From positions 1 through 24,590 of the IMG/VR virus record IMGVR_UViG_3300005782_000303: a DNA stretch of 24,590 nucleotides, one strand, 5' to 3'. This stretch comes from a virus. Position 1 is the first letter of the stretch. The number at the start of each line of letters is the position of its first letter. Below, one piece after another: positions 15,990-21,566 of the stretch. Made by a program: the position numbers and the translations under genes. The notes under the pieces are model-generated. The model saw nothing but the letters and a program-made list of their open reading frames with translations. It ran no database searches and was not told the DNA's origin.

Positions 15990-16175
15990 TGTGTAATCAG
16001 GGGTCGATTTCGGTAGTCTATTGAAATTTTTTATGAAACGTAGAATATATTCTTGTTCTCGATACCACTTCATCATCTGCAATCTTGGTCTTATAAATGT
16101 TGGTTCAAATATTAGAGCGATTAGAGCAATAGCAATTACAGTCAGCATTATCTCAATGTAAAGGTTTTTCTTCAT
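15981..16175 (-). CDS. Reverse-strand single-TM small protein with its own promoter (64 aa), moron candidate
   Basis: The ATG at 16175 is chosen over an upstream in-frame GTG at 16184 because the SD (AGGAGGTG) includes that GTG and lies 6 bases before the ATG. Residues 1-6 are MKKNLY, then one TM helix (IMLTVIAIALIALIFEP), then a basic cytosolic or periplasmic region (RPRLQMMKWYREQEYILRFIKNFNRLP). The 3' end overlaps the end of the 1365-aa gene by 9 bases on the opposite strand. It is the only minus gene in the late block, with its own promoter. Possible roles are lysogenic conversion, superinfection exclusion or lysis control; none is shown by sequence. Confidence 0.75.
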   Translation of the reverse strand: MKKNLYIEIMLTVIAIALIALIFEPTFIRPRLQMMKWYREQEYILRFIKNFNRLPKSTPDYTLK

Positions 16176-16198
16176 CTCTCTCACCTCCTCGGTGGGGG

Positions 16199-16226
16199 AC
16201 TATATCAGAAAAAATAGTTTTGTCAA
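16199..16226 (-). promoter_or_regulatory. Sigma-70-type promoter for the reverse-strand gene
   Basis: On the minus strand, TTGACA (16226-16221) is followed after 16 bases by TATAGT (16204-16199). The -35 is perfect and the -10 differs from TATAAT at one base. The SD and ATG of the reverse gene follow within about 25 bases, giving a very short leader. It lies in the only intergenic gap between the 1365-aa gene and the lysis cassette. Confidence 0.8.
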
Positions 16227-16238
16227 GAGGCAACTAAA

Positions 16239-16436
16239 ATGAACAAGTTCAAAGATCCAGAGCATAATCTACTGTGGGCGGAAATTCATTGGGTAAAGGA
16301 ATCCGTAAAAAATCATATTACAACCAGGCTCGACAGGATTGATGCTCGTATGTGGAAAGGTTTTGCCATTATTCTCACAATCCTGGGCACTTTGAGTATA
16401 GCTCTAATACTAGCTTTGCTAAAAATACTTCCATAG
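16239..16436 (+). CDS. Small C-terminal-TM protein, XhlA-like layout (65 aa)
   Basis: The ATG follows AAGAGG at 16225-16230. An amphipathic N-terminal region (EHNLLWAEIHWVKESVKNHITTRLDRIDARMWKG in two parts) is followed by a C-terminal TM helix (FAIILTILGTLSIALILALLKIL). This layout of about 65-90 aa with one C-terminal TM matches XhlA-type lysis accessory proteins, which work with holin and endolysin. It opens the lysis/surface cassette, which supports that reading. A holin or generic membrane anchor is the alternative. Confidence 0.6.
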   Translation: MNKFKDPEHNLLWAEIHWVKESVKNHITTRLDRIDARMWKGFAIILTILGTLSIALILALLKILP

Positions 16437-16446
16437 GAGTTGCATC

Positions 16447-16593
16447 TTGCAAAGTTCATTGTATAATAATAGTAAATATCGAGTGAGTAAATCAAAGTCC
16501 AAAAAAGGGGTACTTCCGTGCGAGTTTTACCTGCGAGATTTTTTAGATAATGATGCAATCCTGGCTTTAGAGAGATTAAGGAGAGAGAAATGA
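16447..16593 (+). CDS. Small basic protein, TTG start (48 aa)
   Basis: The TTG at 16447 has TAGGAG at 16434-16439 at good spacing. The 48-residue frame has a Lys/Ser-rich N-terminus (SKYRVSKSKSKKG), then a hydrophobic/charged helix (CEFYLRDFLDNDAILALERL) and RREK. Its TGA overlaps the ATG of the 582-aa gene (ATGA), an arrangement of real coupled genes. Function unknown. The overlap and the SD support it more than the sequence itself. Confidence 0.55.
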   Translation: MQSSLYNNSKYRVSKSKSKKGVLPCEFYLRDFLDNDAILALERLRREK

Positions 16594-18338
16594 GAAAGTT
16601 ACTAAAGGCTGAGGGATATGACGAGATTTTCGAGATAGCCGATGATGGTCACAAGTGCTGGATAGAAACGTGGGAGACATTTCTCTATCTCGGCTATAAG
16701 ATTGAGGACGTAGAGCCTATTCCCTTCGAGGAGCTAAGAGACGACTATCCCGTGGGGCCGACGAAAGTTAAAAAAATCATCACGACTATCATTGAGGGAA
16801 AGAAGCCTCGTGAAATTTTCTATCCAGAGGAGGAGCCTCAGCCAGAACCAGAGCCTGAGCCAGAATTTCCTGTGGTTAAATCCCTGCGGGGTGACTACTA
16901 TCACCTCGGAGTGCGTACAGGTAGTGGAGGAACAGACATTCCCCGACTTGTAGCCGCACTCAAAAAAATGCACGCACAGGACTATATGCACCAAATCTGG
17001 AAAGACGGGAATCCCTGGCAGGATTTTCAACTAATGGCTCCAGAGTTTCAAAAAGCTGGAATTCAGTTGTGGCTTTACTTAGTGCCACCTTCGGAACCGC
17101 CAGCACCAGAACCGTTTAAGTATGACTATGTAAAGTGGGCTGTGGAGTGCGCTAAGTTAGCTGAGAACTATCCAGTTATTCGGGGGATCTGCATCGATGA
17201 TTTCAATGGTAATGTTTCTAAGTTTACTCCTAGTTACTGCAAACAGATGATGAATGCAGCTCGGAGAATAACACCCCACCTAGCGCTTCTGGCTGTTTCG
17301 TACTATGGCTACTATGGTAATATTGCACCTCACGTGAAGGAAAGGGCTATCGATGGTGTGGTCTTTCCCTATCTATTTCCCCACAAGAACCATTGGGATA
17401 CATCTAAGCTTCTACCACAAATCAAGGAATATCGCAGTTGGTTAGATAATCAGAATGCTCAATACAAAATGCCTCTGATTATAATGCCTTTTGCGATGAG
17501 ACATTCACAGTGTCCTGATGAGCCAAAGCCCGAATATGTGAAGAAATGCCTTGAGATTAGTTTGAATGCTACTGAAACGCACGGGACTGTCATTTATTGT
17601 TTACCTAAAGATAAGCCAGAGTTTGTTAATGCAGTGGCTTCGGTTTATGGAAACAATCCAGAGAATCCCTATGCTGATGTGAGAGGACTTCTTACACTCA
17701 ATCCCAAGCCCTCAGCAGCCAAAGCACGAGAATTAGGATTCAATTTGATAATTCCCTATGCTAGTAAGGTGAGTGGTTGGGATAGAAAATGGATTCCTAA
17801 CACCAGAACTCCTTGGGCAAATGAAGATGATGTTGAGGCGTATAGTATGTGTGATGAGTCTGATTGTCGGAAGCACGATCCCCAAGAGGAGCTAAAGCGT
17901 TTTGAGGAAATGAAGGGAAAGACCAGCAAGCCTGTGGGTAGTGTAATGTGCTGTGATATAGGCTGTGGCTTCCCAGTCGGATCTCCAGAAGAAAAGGAAG
18001 CACTCAAGAAGGAGTGGCTGGCGGTTGTGAATCAGTGGGATGTGGTGATATGTTCTACCTATCCCTACAACACAAAGTGGGGGCAGACTCCGCTCCAGTA
18101 CATGGAGAGATTTTATAACGACTGGAAACAGAATATAAGAATTCCCATCATTGTAATCGTTCAGGCTATGTGGGATACTCAAGGATTCACAAAGCCCAGT
18201 GCTATCTATCAGGTTAAGTATTGGGTTGATAGGGGATTTGGTATCATCGTCTATCCCTGGAAAGACGATAACGGCACTGGTGTTTGTGCTGCTCAGGATG
18301 AATGGAAGGAAGCATTAAAATATAAGAAGGAGGCCTAA
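16590..18338 (+). CDS. Two-barrel glycoside-hydrolase-like protein (582 aa)
   Basis: The ATG overlaps the preceding stop, with AAGGAGAG just upstream. Residues 1-77 form a small N-terminal domain (LLKAEGYDEIFEIADDGHKCWIE), followed by a Pro-Glu linker at 78-94 (PEPEPEPE). Residues ~100-355 resemble a TIM barrel: strands ending HLGVRTGSG, GIQLWLYLVPPSEPP, RGICIDDFNGN (Asp203-Asp204), LALLAVSYYGYYG, IDGVVFPYLFPH. Residues ~360-580 look like a second barrel (FNLIIPYASKVSGW, VEAYSMCDESD, IPIIVIVQAMWDTQGF, FGIIVYPWKDDNG). The acidic pair at a strand end suggests a glycosidase-type site. Position near lysis genes allows a cell-wall or capsule hydrolase, or a host-binding protein. Family not identified. 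Confidence 0.6.
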   Translation: MRKLLKAEGYDEIFEIADDGHKCWIETWETFLYLGYKIEDVEPIPFEELRDDYPVGPTKVKKIITTIIEGKKPREIFYPEEEPQPEPEPEPEFPVVKSLRGDYYHLGVRTGSGGTDIPRLVAALKKMHAQDYMHQIWKDGNPWQDFQLMAPEFQKAGIQLWLYLVPPSEPPAPEPFKYDYVKWAVECAKLAENYPVIRGICIDDFNGNVSKFTPSYCKQMMNAARRITPHLALLAVSYYGYYGNIAPHVKERAIDGVVFPYLFPHKNHWDTSKLLPQIKEYRSWLDNQNAQYKMPLIIMPFAMRHSQCPDEPKPEYVKKCLEISLNATETHGTVIYCLPKDKPEFVNAVASVYGNNPENPYADVRGLLTLNPKPSAAKARELGFNLIIPYASKVSGWDRKWIPNTRTPWANEDDVEAYSMCDESDCRKHDPQEELKRFEEMKGKTSKPVGSVMCCDIGCGFPVGSPEEKEALKKEWLAVVNQWDVVICSTYPYNTKWGQTPLQYMERFYNDWKQNIRIPIIVIVQAMWDTQGFTKPSAIYQVKYWVDRGFGIIVYPWKDDNGTGVCAAQDEWKEALKYKKEA

Positions 18339-18341
18339 AGA

Positions 18342-18536
18342 ATGGCTAAATTAAAAGTGCGTATCAAAGAGGTTGTGCAACTGGATGAAGATTCAGTTGG
18401 GGTAATGTTCGATTTTGATAAGGTCAACGAGCCTGCAAAAGTTGTCGAGACGATAAAGTCTGCAAAGGAATACTGGGAAGGCAGTTTAACCTTCTGGCAA
18501 GTCATTGGAATTATTATCAAAATCTGGACGGGATAA
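18342..18536 (+). CDS. Small protein with hydrophobic C-terminus (64 aa)
   Basis: The ATG follows AAGGAGG at 18328-18334. The N-terminal 45 residues form strands (AKLKVRIKEVVQLDEDSVGVMFDFD) and a helix (VVETIKSAKEYW). The last 18 residues are hydrophobic (LTFWQVIGIIIKIWTG) and could be a short membrane-associated helix. The stop overlaps the next ATG (TAATG). Unknown family; its place between the barrel protein and the membrane proteins suggests the lysis cassette. Confidence 0.6.
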   Translation: MAKLKVRIKEVVQLDEDSVGVMFDFDKVNEPAKVVETIKSAKEYWEGSLTFWQVIGIIIKIWTG

Positions 18537-18763
18537 TGGCTGTGCCCATTGTCTATATACTACTAGGACTCCTGGCTGGACACCACCTGAAGAAGCTAAT
18601 CCGAAAGCACCTGAACATTAAGGACTTTGACACTGAGATGTCTGAGCTGGTTAGGGCTGTTATATACGCTAAACAAACAGGCAAGAAAGTTGATGAGAGA
18701 AAGGTTTGGAAAGAAGCTAAAGAAGCAGGCTTAGCTTTCTTGCTGGACAAAGTTATTAAATAG
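18536..18763 (+). CDS. Small N-terminal-TM protein (75 aa)
   Basis: TAATG coupling to the preceding gene. Residues 2-15 are hydrophobic (VPIVYILLGLLAGHH), followed by a basic helix (LKKLIRKHLNIKD) and a charged amphipathic helix (ERKVWKEAKEAGLAFLLDKVIK). One TM with a cytosolic coil could suit a holin partner, antiholin or membrane anchor. Family not recognised. It lies just upstream of the better holin candidate. Confidence 0.6.
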   Translation: MAVPIVYILLGLLAGHHLKKLIRKHLNIKDFDTEMSELVRAVIYAKQTGKKVDERKVWKEAKEAGLAFLLDKVIK

Positions 18764-18772
18764 GAGGTTAAC

Positions 18773-18946
18773 ATGGAGTGGCTTAGAAGTTTGGTCAGAC
18801 CAACGGTTACTTGGGGAATGTTAGCTATCTTTGGCTATGGTTTAGTCAAGGGCTTTGTTCCCTGGGAAGCAGCAGCACCTATTATCACTATGGTGTTTGT
18901 ATTCTGGTTCGAGGAAAGAGCTATAGAGAAAGCAAAAAAAGTGTAA
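18773..18946 (+). CDS. Holin candidate (57 aa)
   Basis: The ATG has an ideal SD (TAGGAGGT at 18761-18768). Two hydrophobic segments are visible: TWGMLAIFGYGLVKGFV (residues ~13-29) and APIITMVFVFWF (~35-46), then a charged tail (EERAIEKAKKV). The RP-TM...TM-FWF.ER.. layout resembles short phage holins. It directly precedes the endolysin gene, as expected for holin-endolysin pairs. No biochemical signature can prove it. Confidence 0.65.
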   Translation: MEWLRSLVRPTVTWGMLAIFGYGLVKGFVPWEAAAPIITMVFVFWFEERAIEKAKKV

Positions 18947-18961
18947 GATTTCCTTACATCA

Positions 18962-19483
18962 ATGCTACTAAAAATTAGAATCAGTATTCTCATAACGATA
19001 CTGGGAGGTTTGGTTATGCTTGCGGTGCTTCCTTTGCCTGCTGGCAAAGATGACCCAGATGTAATTTATGCCGCACAGACCGTATTCGGAGAGGCTAGGG
19101 GAGAGTGCTGGAATGCTAAACTTGGCGTGGTTCACGTAATTGTTAATCGGAAGAAAGTTAAACGAAGATACTTTGGCCGCAGCATAAAAACCATTGTGCA
19201 AAAGCCTCAGCAGTTTAGTTGCTGGAATCACAGAGACCCAAACCGCTCAAAGATACATGACCCGCTGAAGCACGAGAGCGTTGATGTTTGGCTGGAATGC
19301 TACATAGCTGCTCGTCTTGTCTTGCGGGGAGAGGTAAAAGACAATACTGGTCAGGCTCTTTACTACATTGACGAGTCAATTATCGACAATCCTCCCGCTT
19401 GGGTAGCCAAACTAGAGCTATCTGCTCAGCACGGAAAGCTATATTTCTTCAGGGAAAGAAAGGTTAGGACTAAAGAATGCTAA
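18962..19483 (+). CDS. SleB-type cell-wall hydrolase endolysin with N-terminal TM (173 aa)
   Basis: The core matches the cell-wall hydrolase SleB family: AQTVFGEARGE (Glu44, Glu48), VVHVIVNRKK, IVQKPQQFSCWN, VLRGEVKDNTGQALYYI. These hydrolases cut the glycan strand of peptidoglycan; the EARGE Glu is the probable acid. Residues 1-24 form a signal-anchor-like helix. The ATG at 18962 has no SD. An in-frame ATG at 19016 (residue 19) has GGGAGG at 19003-19008 and would give a product with almost no TM. So both an exported and a soluble form are possible. It overlaps the spanin-like gene by 7 bases and follows the holin candidate. Confidence 0.8.
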   Translation: MLLKIRISILITILGGLVMLAVLPLPAGKDDPDVIYAAQTVFGEARGECWNAKLGVVHVIVNRKKVKRRYFGRSIKTIVQKPQQFSCWNHRDPNRSKIHDPLKHESVDVWLECYIAARLVLRGEVKDNTGQALYYIDESIIDNPPAWVAKLELSAQHGKLYFFRERKVRTKEC

Positions 19484-19824
19484 ACGACAAAGCTCCATCA
19501 AGACTAGGTTTCTATATTGTCATTGGCTTCTTGGTAGCTGTGCTATGCTTTTTTGTATATAAAACTGCGGATTATAAGGAGGCGTATAAGTGGAGAGGTG
19601 TGGAGATAAACTTTCAAAAAGAGAAAGTAGAAAACCTTAAAAAAGCTTATGAAGAACTCAATGATGTAGCCAAACGATACTATATGGCAGTAGTGCAATA
19701 CCAGCAGATGTTTAATAGAGGTATTGTTATGCCAAAGGACGGCGTAATTTCTGTAAAGAAAGGAACGTTAATTATACCACCTAGACAAGAACCAAGTAAA
19801 GAAATCCCTGAGAGTCAACAATAA
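19477..19824 (+). CDS. i-spanin-like membrane protein (115 aa)
   Basis: The ATG overlaps the end of the endolysin gene, with AGGACTAAAG upstream. One N-terminal TM (GFYIVIGFLVAVLCFFVY, residues ~11-28) is followed by a coiled-coil-rich segment (EINFQKEKVENLKKAYEEL) and a Pro/Glu/Lys tail (IIPPRQEPSKEIPE). N-terminal TM plus periplasmic coil plus position after endolysin is the i-spanin layout. No nested lipoprotein (o-spanin) with a Cys lipobox was found in the other frames here. Alternative: an Rz-like accessory without a spanin role. Confidence 0.55.
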   Translation: MLNDKAPSRLGFYIVIGFLVAVLCFFVYKTADYKEAYKWRGVEINFQKEKVENLKKAYEELNDVAKRYYMAVVQYQQMFNRGIVMPKDGVISVKKGTLIIPPRQEPSKEIPESQQ

Positions 19825-19955
19825 TGAAGACGCTAAATAAGAGCGGTCAAGCTGAACTCGATTTACTAAGGGATGAGCTTAATGATATTCTTGCAAAAAC
19901 TAAAGTAGTAGAGCAAATTGTAAAAGCATTATTATCAAAAATAACAGGGATGTAA
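19824..19955 (+). CDS. Small helical protein (43 aa)
   Basis: The ATG shares a base with the spanin-like stop (TAATG). The product MKTLNKSGQAELDLLRDEL... is one long amphipathic helix with heptad-like Leu/Ile spacing (LLRDELNDILAKTKVVEQIVKALLSKI). No TM and no motif. The stop is again followed by an overlapping ATG. Probably the last or second-last gene of the late operon. Function unknown. Confidence 0.5.
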   Translation: MKTLNKSGQAELDLLRDELNDILAKTKVVEQIVKALLSKITGM

Positions 19956-20041
19956 TGACTCAATCCACTAACTCTCTCTACTTAGCTTTTGGAAATGAGC
20001 TAAAGGATTGGCTCCTTCAGGACACCTGGGCCAGTGAATGA
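19955..20041 (+). CDS. Possible last late-operon micro-ORF (28 aa)
   Basis: The ATG overlaps the preceding stop (TAATG). The product is MTQSTNSLYLAFGNELKDWL and eight more residues. It overlaps the 58-aa minus-strand ORF over almost its whole length, so at least one of the two may be spurious. The coupled start is its only support. Confidence 0.25.
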   Translation: MTQSTNSLYLAFGNELKDWLLQDTWASE

Positions 20042-20144
20042 ACAAAGTTTTGGAGTTACGTCCCCCATGTGCCGCGGGTGCTCCTATGCGACGGTAGCCT
20101 TCTGTCTGGGGGTCAATCTCCTTTAGGCAATTATGACAGATCAT
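19968..20144 (-). CDS. Small Cys/His protein, end of the early operon (58 aa)
   Basis: The ATG at 20144 overlaps the nuclease stop (ATGA). The product opens MICHNCLKEIDPQTEGYRRI, with C3-x2-C6 and later H26, H37 and C41 as possible metal ligands, and a C-terminal FQKLSRES. The coding DNA is GC-richer than the flanks. It is opposite the 28-aa plus-strand ORF and the end of the 43-aa gene's region. The junction and Cys pair favour it over its antisense rival. Function unknown; possibly a small zinc protein acting with the nuclease. Confidence 0.45.
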   Translation of the reverse strand: MICHNCLKEIDPQTEGYRRIGAPAAHGGRNSKTLFIHWPRCPEGANPLAHFQKLSRES

Positions 20145-20524
20145 TTCTCTATGTATAGTTTTCTCCTTATTATCTTGCCGTAATCTATCAAGTTCTCTCC
20201 ATCAAATCTTTTCAGATTAACTACTTTATCCTTTTTTTGCCAGACCTGGACTTTTACATATTCAAGAGGCCAGCTATATTTCTTCAGCTCATCCAGCCTT
20301 TTTTGCACAGCACTATGTAAAGTAGCTTGGATAAACAATGGCTTCTCGGCAGACTTTATTGCTATAATATCACACCCAAATATATCCGCTGCCAGCGAGA
20401 CCCAATAACCCCCTTTGAGACGATGGGCTACAGTCTTCTGGTTACGCACATCGTAGCCTTGCTCTTCTAGCCAGGCAGCGCAGAAGTCTTGGAATTGATT
20501 ACCCTTTTGGCGAGTGCTTTTCAA
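20141..20524 (-). CDS. PD-(D/E)XK-like nuclease, resolvase type (127 aa)
   Basis: The TTG start follows AAAGGAG at good spacing. The N-terminus (RQKGNQFQDFCAAWLEEQGYDV) is the usual helix-strand lead-in. D47-IFG-C-D52-IIAIK corresponds to the metal-binding core strand, and FIQAT (Gln66) takes the place of the E-x-K element. The fold and size fit Holliday-junction-resolvase or archaeal-Hjc-like nucleases, but Gln and Thr instead of Glu and Lys make it a variant. Expected role: cutting branched DNA in replication or packaging. It lies downstream of a hairpin that abuts its SD. Confidence 0.6.
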   Translation of the reverse strand: MKSTRQKGNQFQDFCAAWLEEQGYDVRNQKTVAHRLKGGYWVSLAADIFGCDIIAIKSAEKPLFIQATLHSAVQKRLDELKKYSWPLEYVKVQVWQKKDKVVNLKRFDGENLIDYGKIIRRKLYIEK

Positions 20525-20539
20525 TAGCTATCTCCTTTC

Positions 20540-20575
20540 TAGCAGCCCCACCAGATAAAACTGGCAGGGCTGCTA
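20540..20575 (-). promoter_or_regulatory. Two-tier hairpin abutting the nuclease SD
   Basis: Outer arms TAGCAGCCC (20540-20548) and GGGCTGCTA (20567-20575) are perfectly complementary (9 bp). Inside, CCAG (20551-20554) pairs with CTGG (20561-20564) around a 6-base loop, with a 2x2 internal mismatch. On the minus strand the stem is followed at once by GAAAGGAG, the SD of the nuclease gene, and not by a U run. This argues against an intrinsic terminator in that direction and for a translational or mRNA-processing element. On the plus strand a T-rich tract follows, but no plus gene ends there. Confidence 0.6.
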
Positions 20576-20590
20576 TTCTTTTCTCTTCAA

Positions 20591-20887
20591 TTATTCTACT
20601 CTTTTGACTTCCCCCGCTGCTACTGCTCTTTTTAATCTCTGGGATTCCTCTAATCTAGTTACCTGTATTTTTCCCCTTAGATAGGTTAATTTCTGTAACA
20701 TCTCTTCAAACCAACCAGAGGGTGCACTTTTGTCTTCTCCAGGTTGTGCTTCTTTGGCAACGGGCTGAACTGGTAGTAATTTCGTATTTATATCTACCAG
20801 ATCGGCTTGTAACCCTATCATCTCTTTATACGCTGTGTCCACAACTTCCTCTATCCGTTTAACAATTACCATTTGACTAGCTTCCAT
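20591..20887 (-). CDS. Coiled-coil-like hypothetical protein (98 aa)
   Basis: The ATG has an extended SD (GAGGAGGTGAT), among the strongest in the window. Two helical parts (MVIVKRIEEVVDTAYKEMIGL; EMLQKLTYLRGKIQVTRL) flank a Pro/Gln-rich middle (VQPVAKEAQPGEDKSAPSGW). No TM, Cys or enzyme motif. The SD lies inside the end of the upstream 23-aa ORF. Function unknown; an early-operon regulatory or host-takeover role is possible but not shown. Confidence 0.65.
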   Translation of the reverse strand: MEASQMVIVKRIEEVVDTAYKEMIGLQADLVDINTKLLPVQPVAKEAQPGEDKSAPSGWFEEMLQKLTYLRGKIQVTRLEESQRLKRAVAAGEVKRVE

Positions 20888-20893
20888 ACTTTA

Positions 20894-20965
20894 TCACCTC
20901 CTCCCTTCCACTAATACCATCCATCCAAGCATAATCATAAACATAGTTGCTAGGATTAGTTCCAT
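20894..20965 (-). CDS. Micro membrane peptide (23 aa)
   Basis: The ATG follows the stop of the 96-aa gene with no gap, with AGAGGAGG at good spacing upstream. The product is nearly all hydrophobic (MELILATMFMIMLGWMVLVE) and ends GRR, so it is a single-TM micropeptide. The TGA lies within the SD of the next gene. The strong SD, exact junction and clean TM support a real gene. Role unknown. Confidence 0.55.
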   Translation of the reverse strand: MELILATMFMIMLGWMVLVEGRR

Positions 20966-21256
20966 TTATTTATCCTCCTCTAAACCTTTCATCTGTTCGG
21001 TAAAATTGTTCCATTCAACATAGATACGATTTGTAGTATTTTTCAGAATGCGAATATCTTTCCTAATCTCATCCAAATAATTCCTGATACTCTGAATGCT
21101 TCCCTTTCTAGTCTTGAGTTGGAGTTCCTTAAAAACTTCATTTGCTATTAACCTTATCTCATCCTTTGCTCTAATTGCTTCTAGTTCCATTTCTTTCATT
21201 CTATCTTCCGTCACACTCCGCTTAAATAATCCTCTAAACCAATTTTTTATATGCAT
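20966..21256 (-). CDS. Coiled-coil hypothetical protein (96 aa)
   Basis: The ATG follows AAGGAG. The N-terminus (MHIKNWFRGLFKRSVTED) is amphipathic and basic; the remainder is charged helix (EMELEAIRAKDEIRLIANEVF, IRNYLDEIRKDIRILKN) and ends GLEEDK. An amphipathic start plus a coiled coil could peripherally bind membrane and act with the next 23-aa TM peptide. No family recognised. Confidence 0.65.
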   Translation of the reverse strand: MHIKNWFRGLFKRSVTEDRMKEMELEAIRAKDEIRLIANEVFKELQLKTRKGSIQSIRNYLDEIRKDIRILKNTTNRIYVEWNNFTEQMKGLEEDK

Positions 21257-21326
21257 TTGTTTTTCTCCTTAGGGGAATTAGTCGTCTCAGTTTTTTGCTG
21301 TAAAAACGCCTCTCAAGATAAGCCAT
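21234..21326 (-). CDS. Possible basic micro-ORF (30 aa)
   Basis: It bridges the gap between the 83-aa and 96-aa genes: ATG at 21326, inside the 83-aa gene, and stop at 21234, inside the 96-aa gene. The SD is weak (AAGG). The product is very basic (ERRFYSKKLRRLIPLRRK). It may be translated by coupling, or may be chance. Confidence 0.25.
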   Translation of the reverse strand: MAYLERRFYSKKLRRLIPLRRKTNAYKKLV

Positions 21327-21564
21327 GCAAGCGAACCTTATTTTTGACTTTTCTCCAGACGATAAATCTTACTCCACGTCGAAGGCAAATCTTATTAAAT
21401 TTTTTATAGTCATTTCTGAATCCATTGCCCATTATTGCAAGTAAATCTTCGGGCTTCATTTTGCACGTTGGTTCTCCCTCGAGGTAAACTCTTTCTTCAA
21501 TATCATTATCGAGTGGGCAAAGGGGAGCATCACAGGAAATAAACTTTGGACATTTCTCCCTCAT
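21313..21564 (-). CDS. Four-Cys metal-site protein (83 aa)
   Basis: The ATG follows AAGGAGG, which overlaps the preceding stop. C5, C11, C16 and C34 (KCPKFISCDAPLCPLD ... GEPTC) form a probable Zn or Fe-S site. A basic C-terminus follows (RNDYKKFNKICLRRGVRF, WRKVKNKVRLHG). The CPKF.SC.APLCPLD pattern is one I have met in short proteins of anaerobes and phages, but I cannot name a function. Basic tail plus metal site suggests nucleic-acid binding. Confidence 0.65.
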   Translation of the reverse strand: MREKCPKFISCDAPLCPLDNDIEERVYLEGEPTCKMKPEDLLAIMGNGFRNDYKKFNKICLRRGVRFIVWRKVKNKVRLHGLS

Positions 21565-21566
21565 GA

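Noticed and set aside
20025-20040. Imperfect hairpin (CAGG-ACA-CCTG) as late-operon terminator
   Set aside because: Only 4-bp arms and no following T run, so no terminator is called.
20044-20125. GC-rich patch as a tRNA or attachment site
   Set aside because: No acceptor stem or T-arm could be folded by eye, and no repeat or integrase is present in the window; it is better explained as the 58-aa minus ORF.
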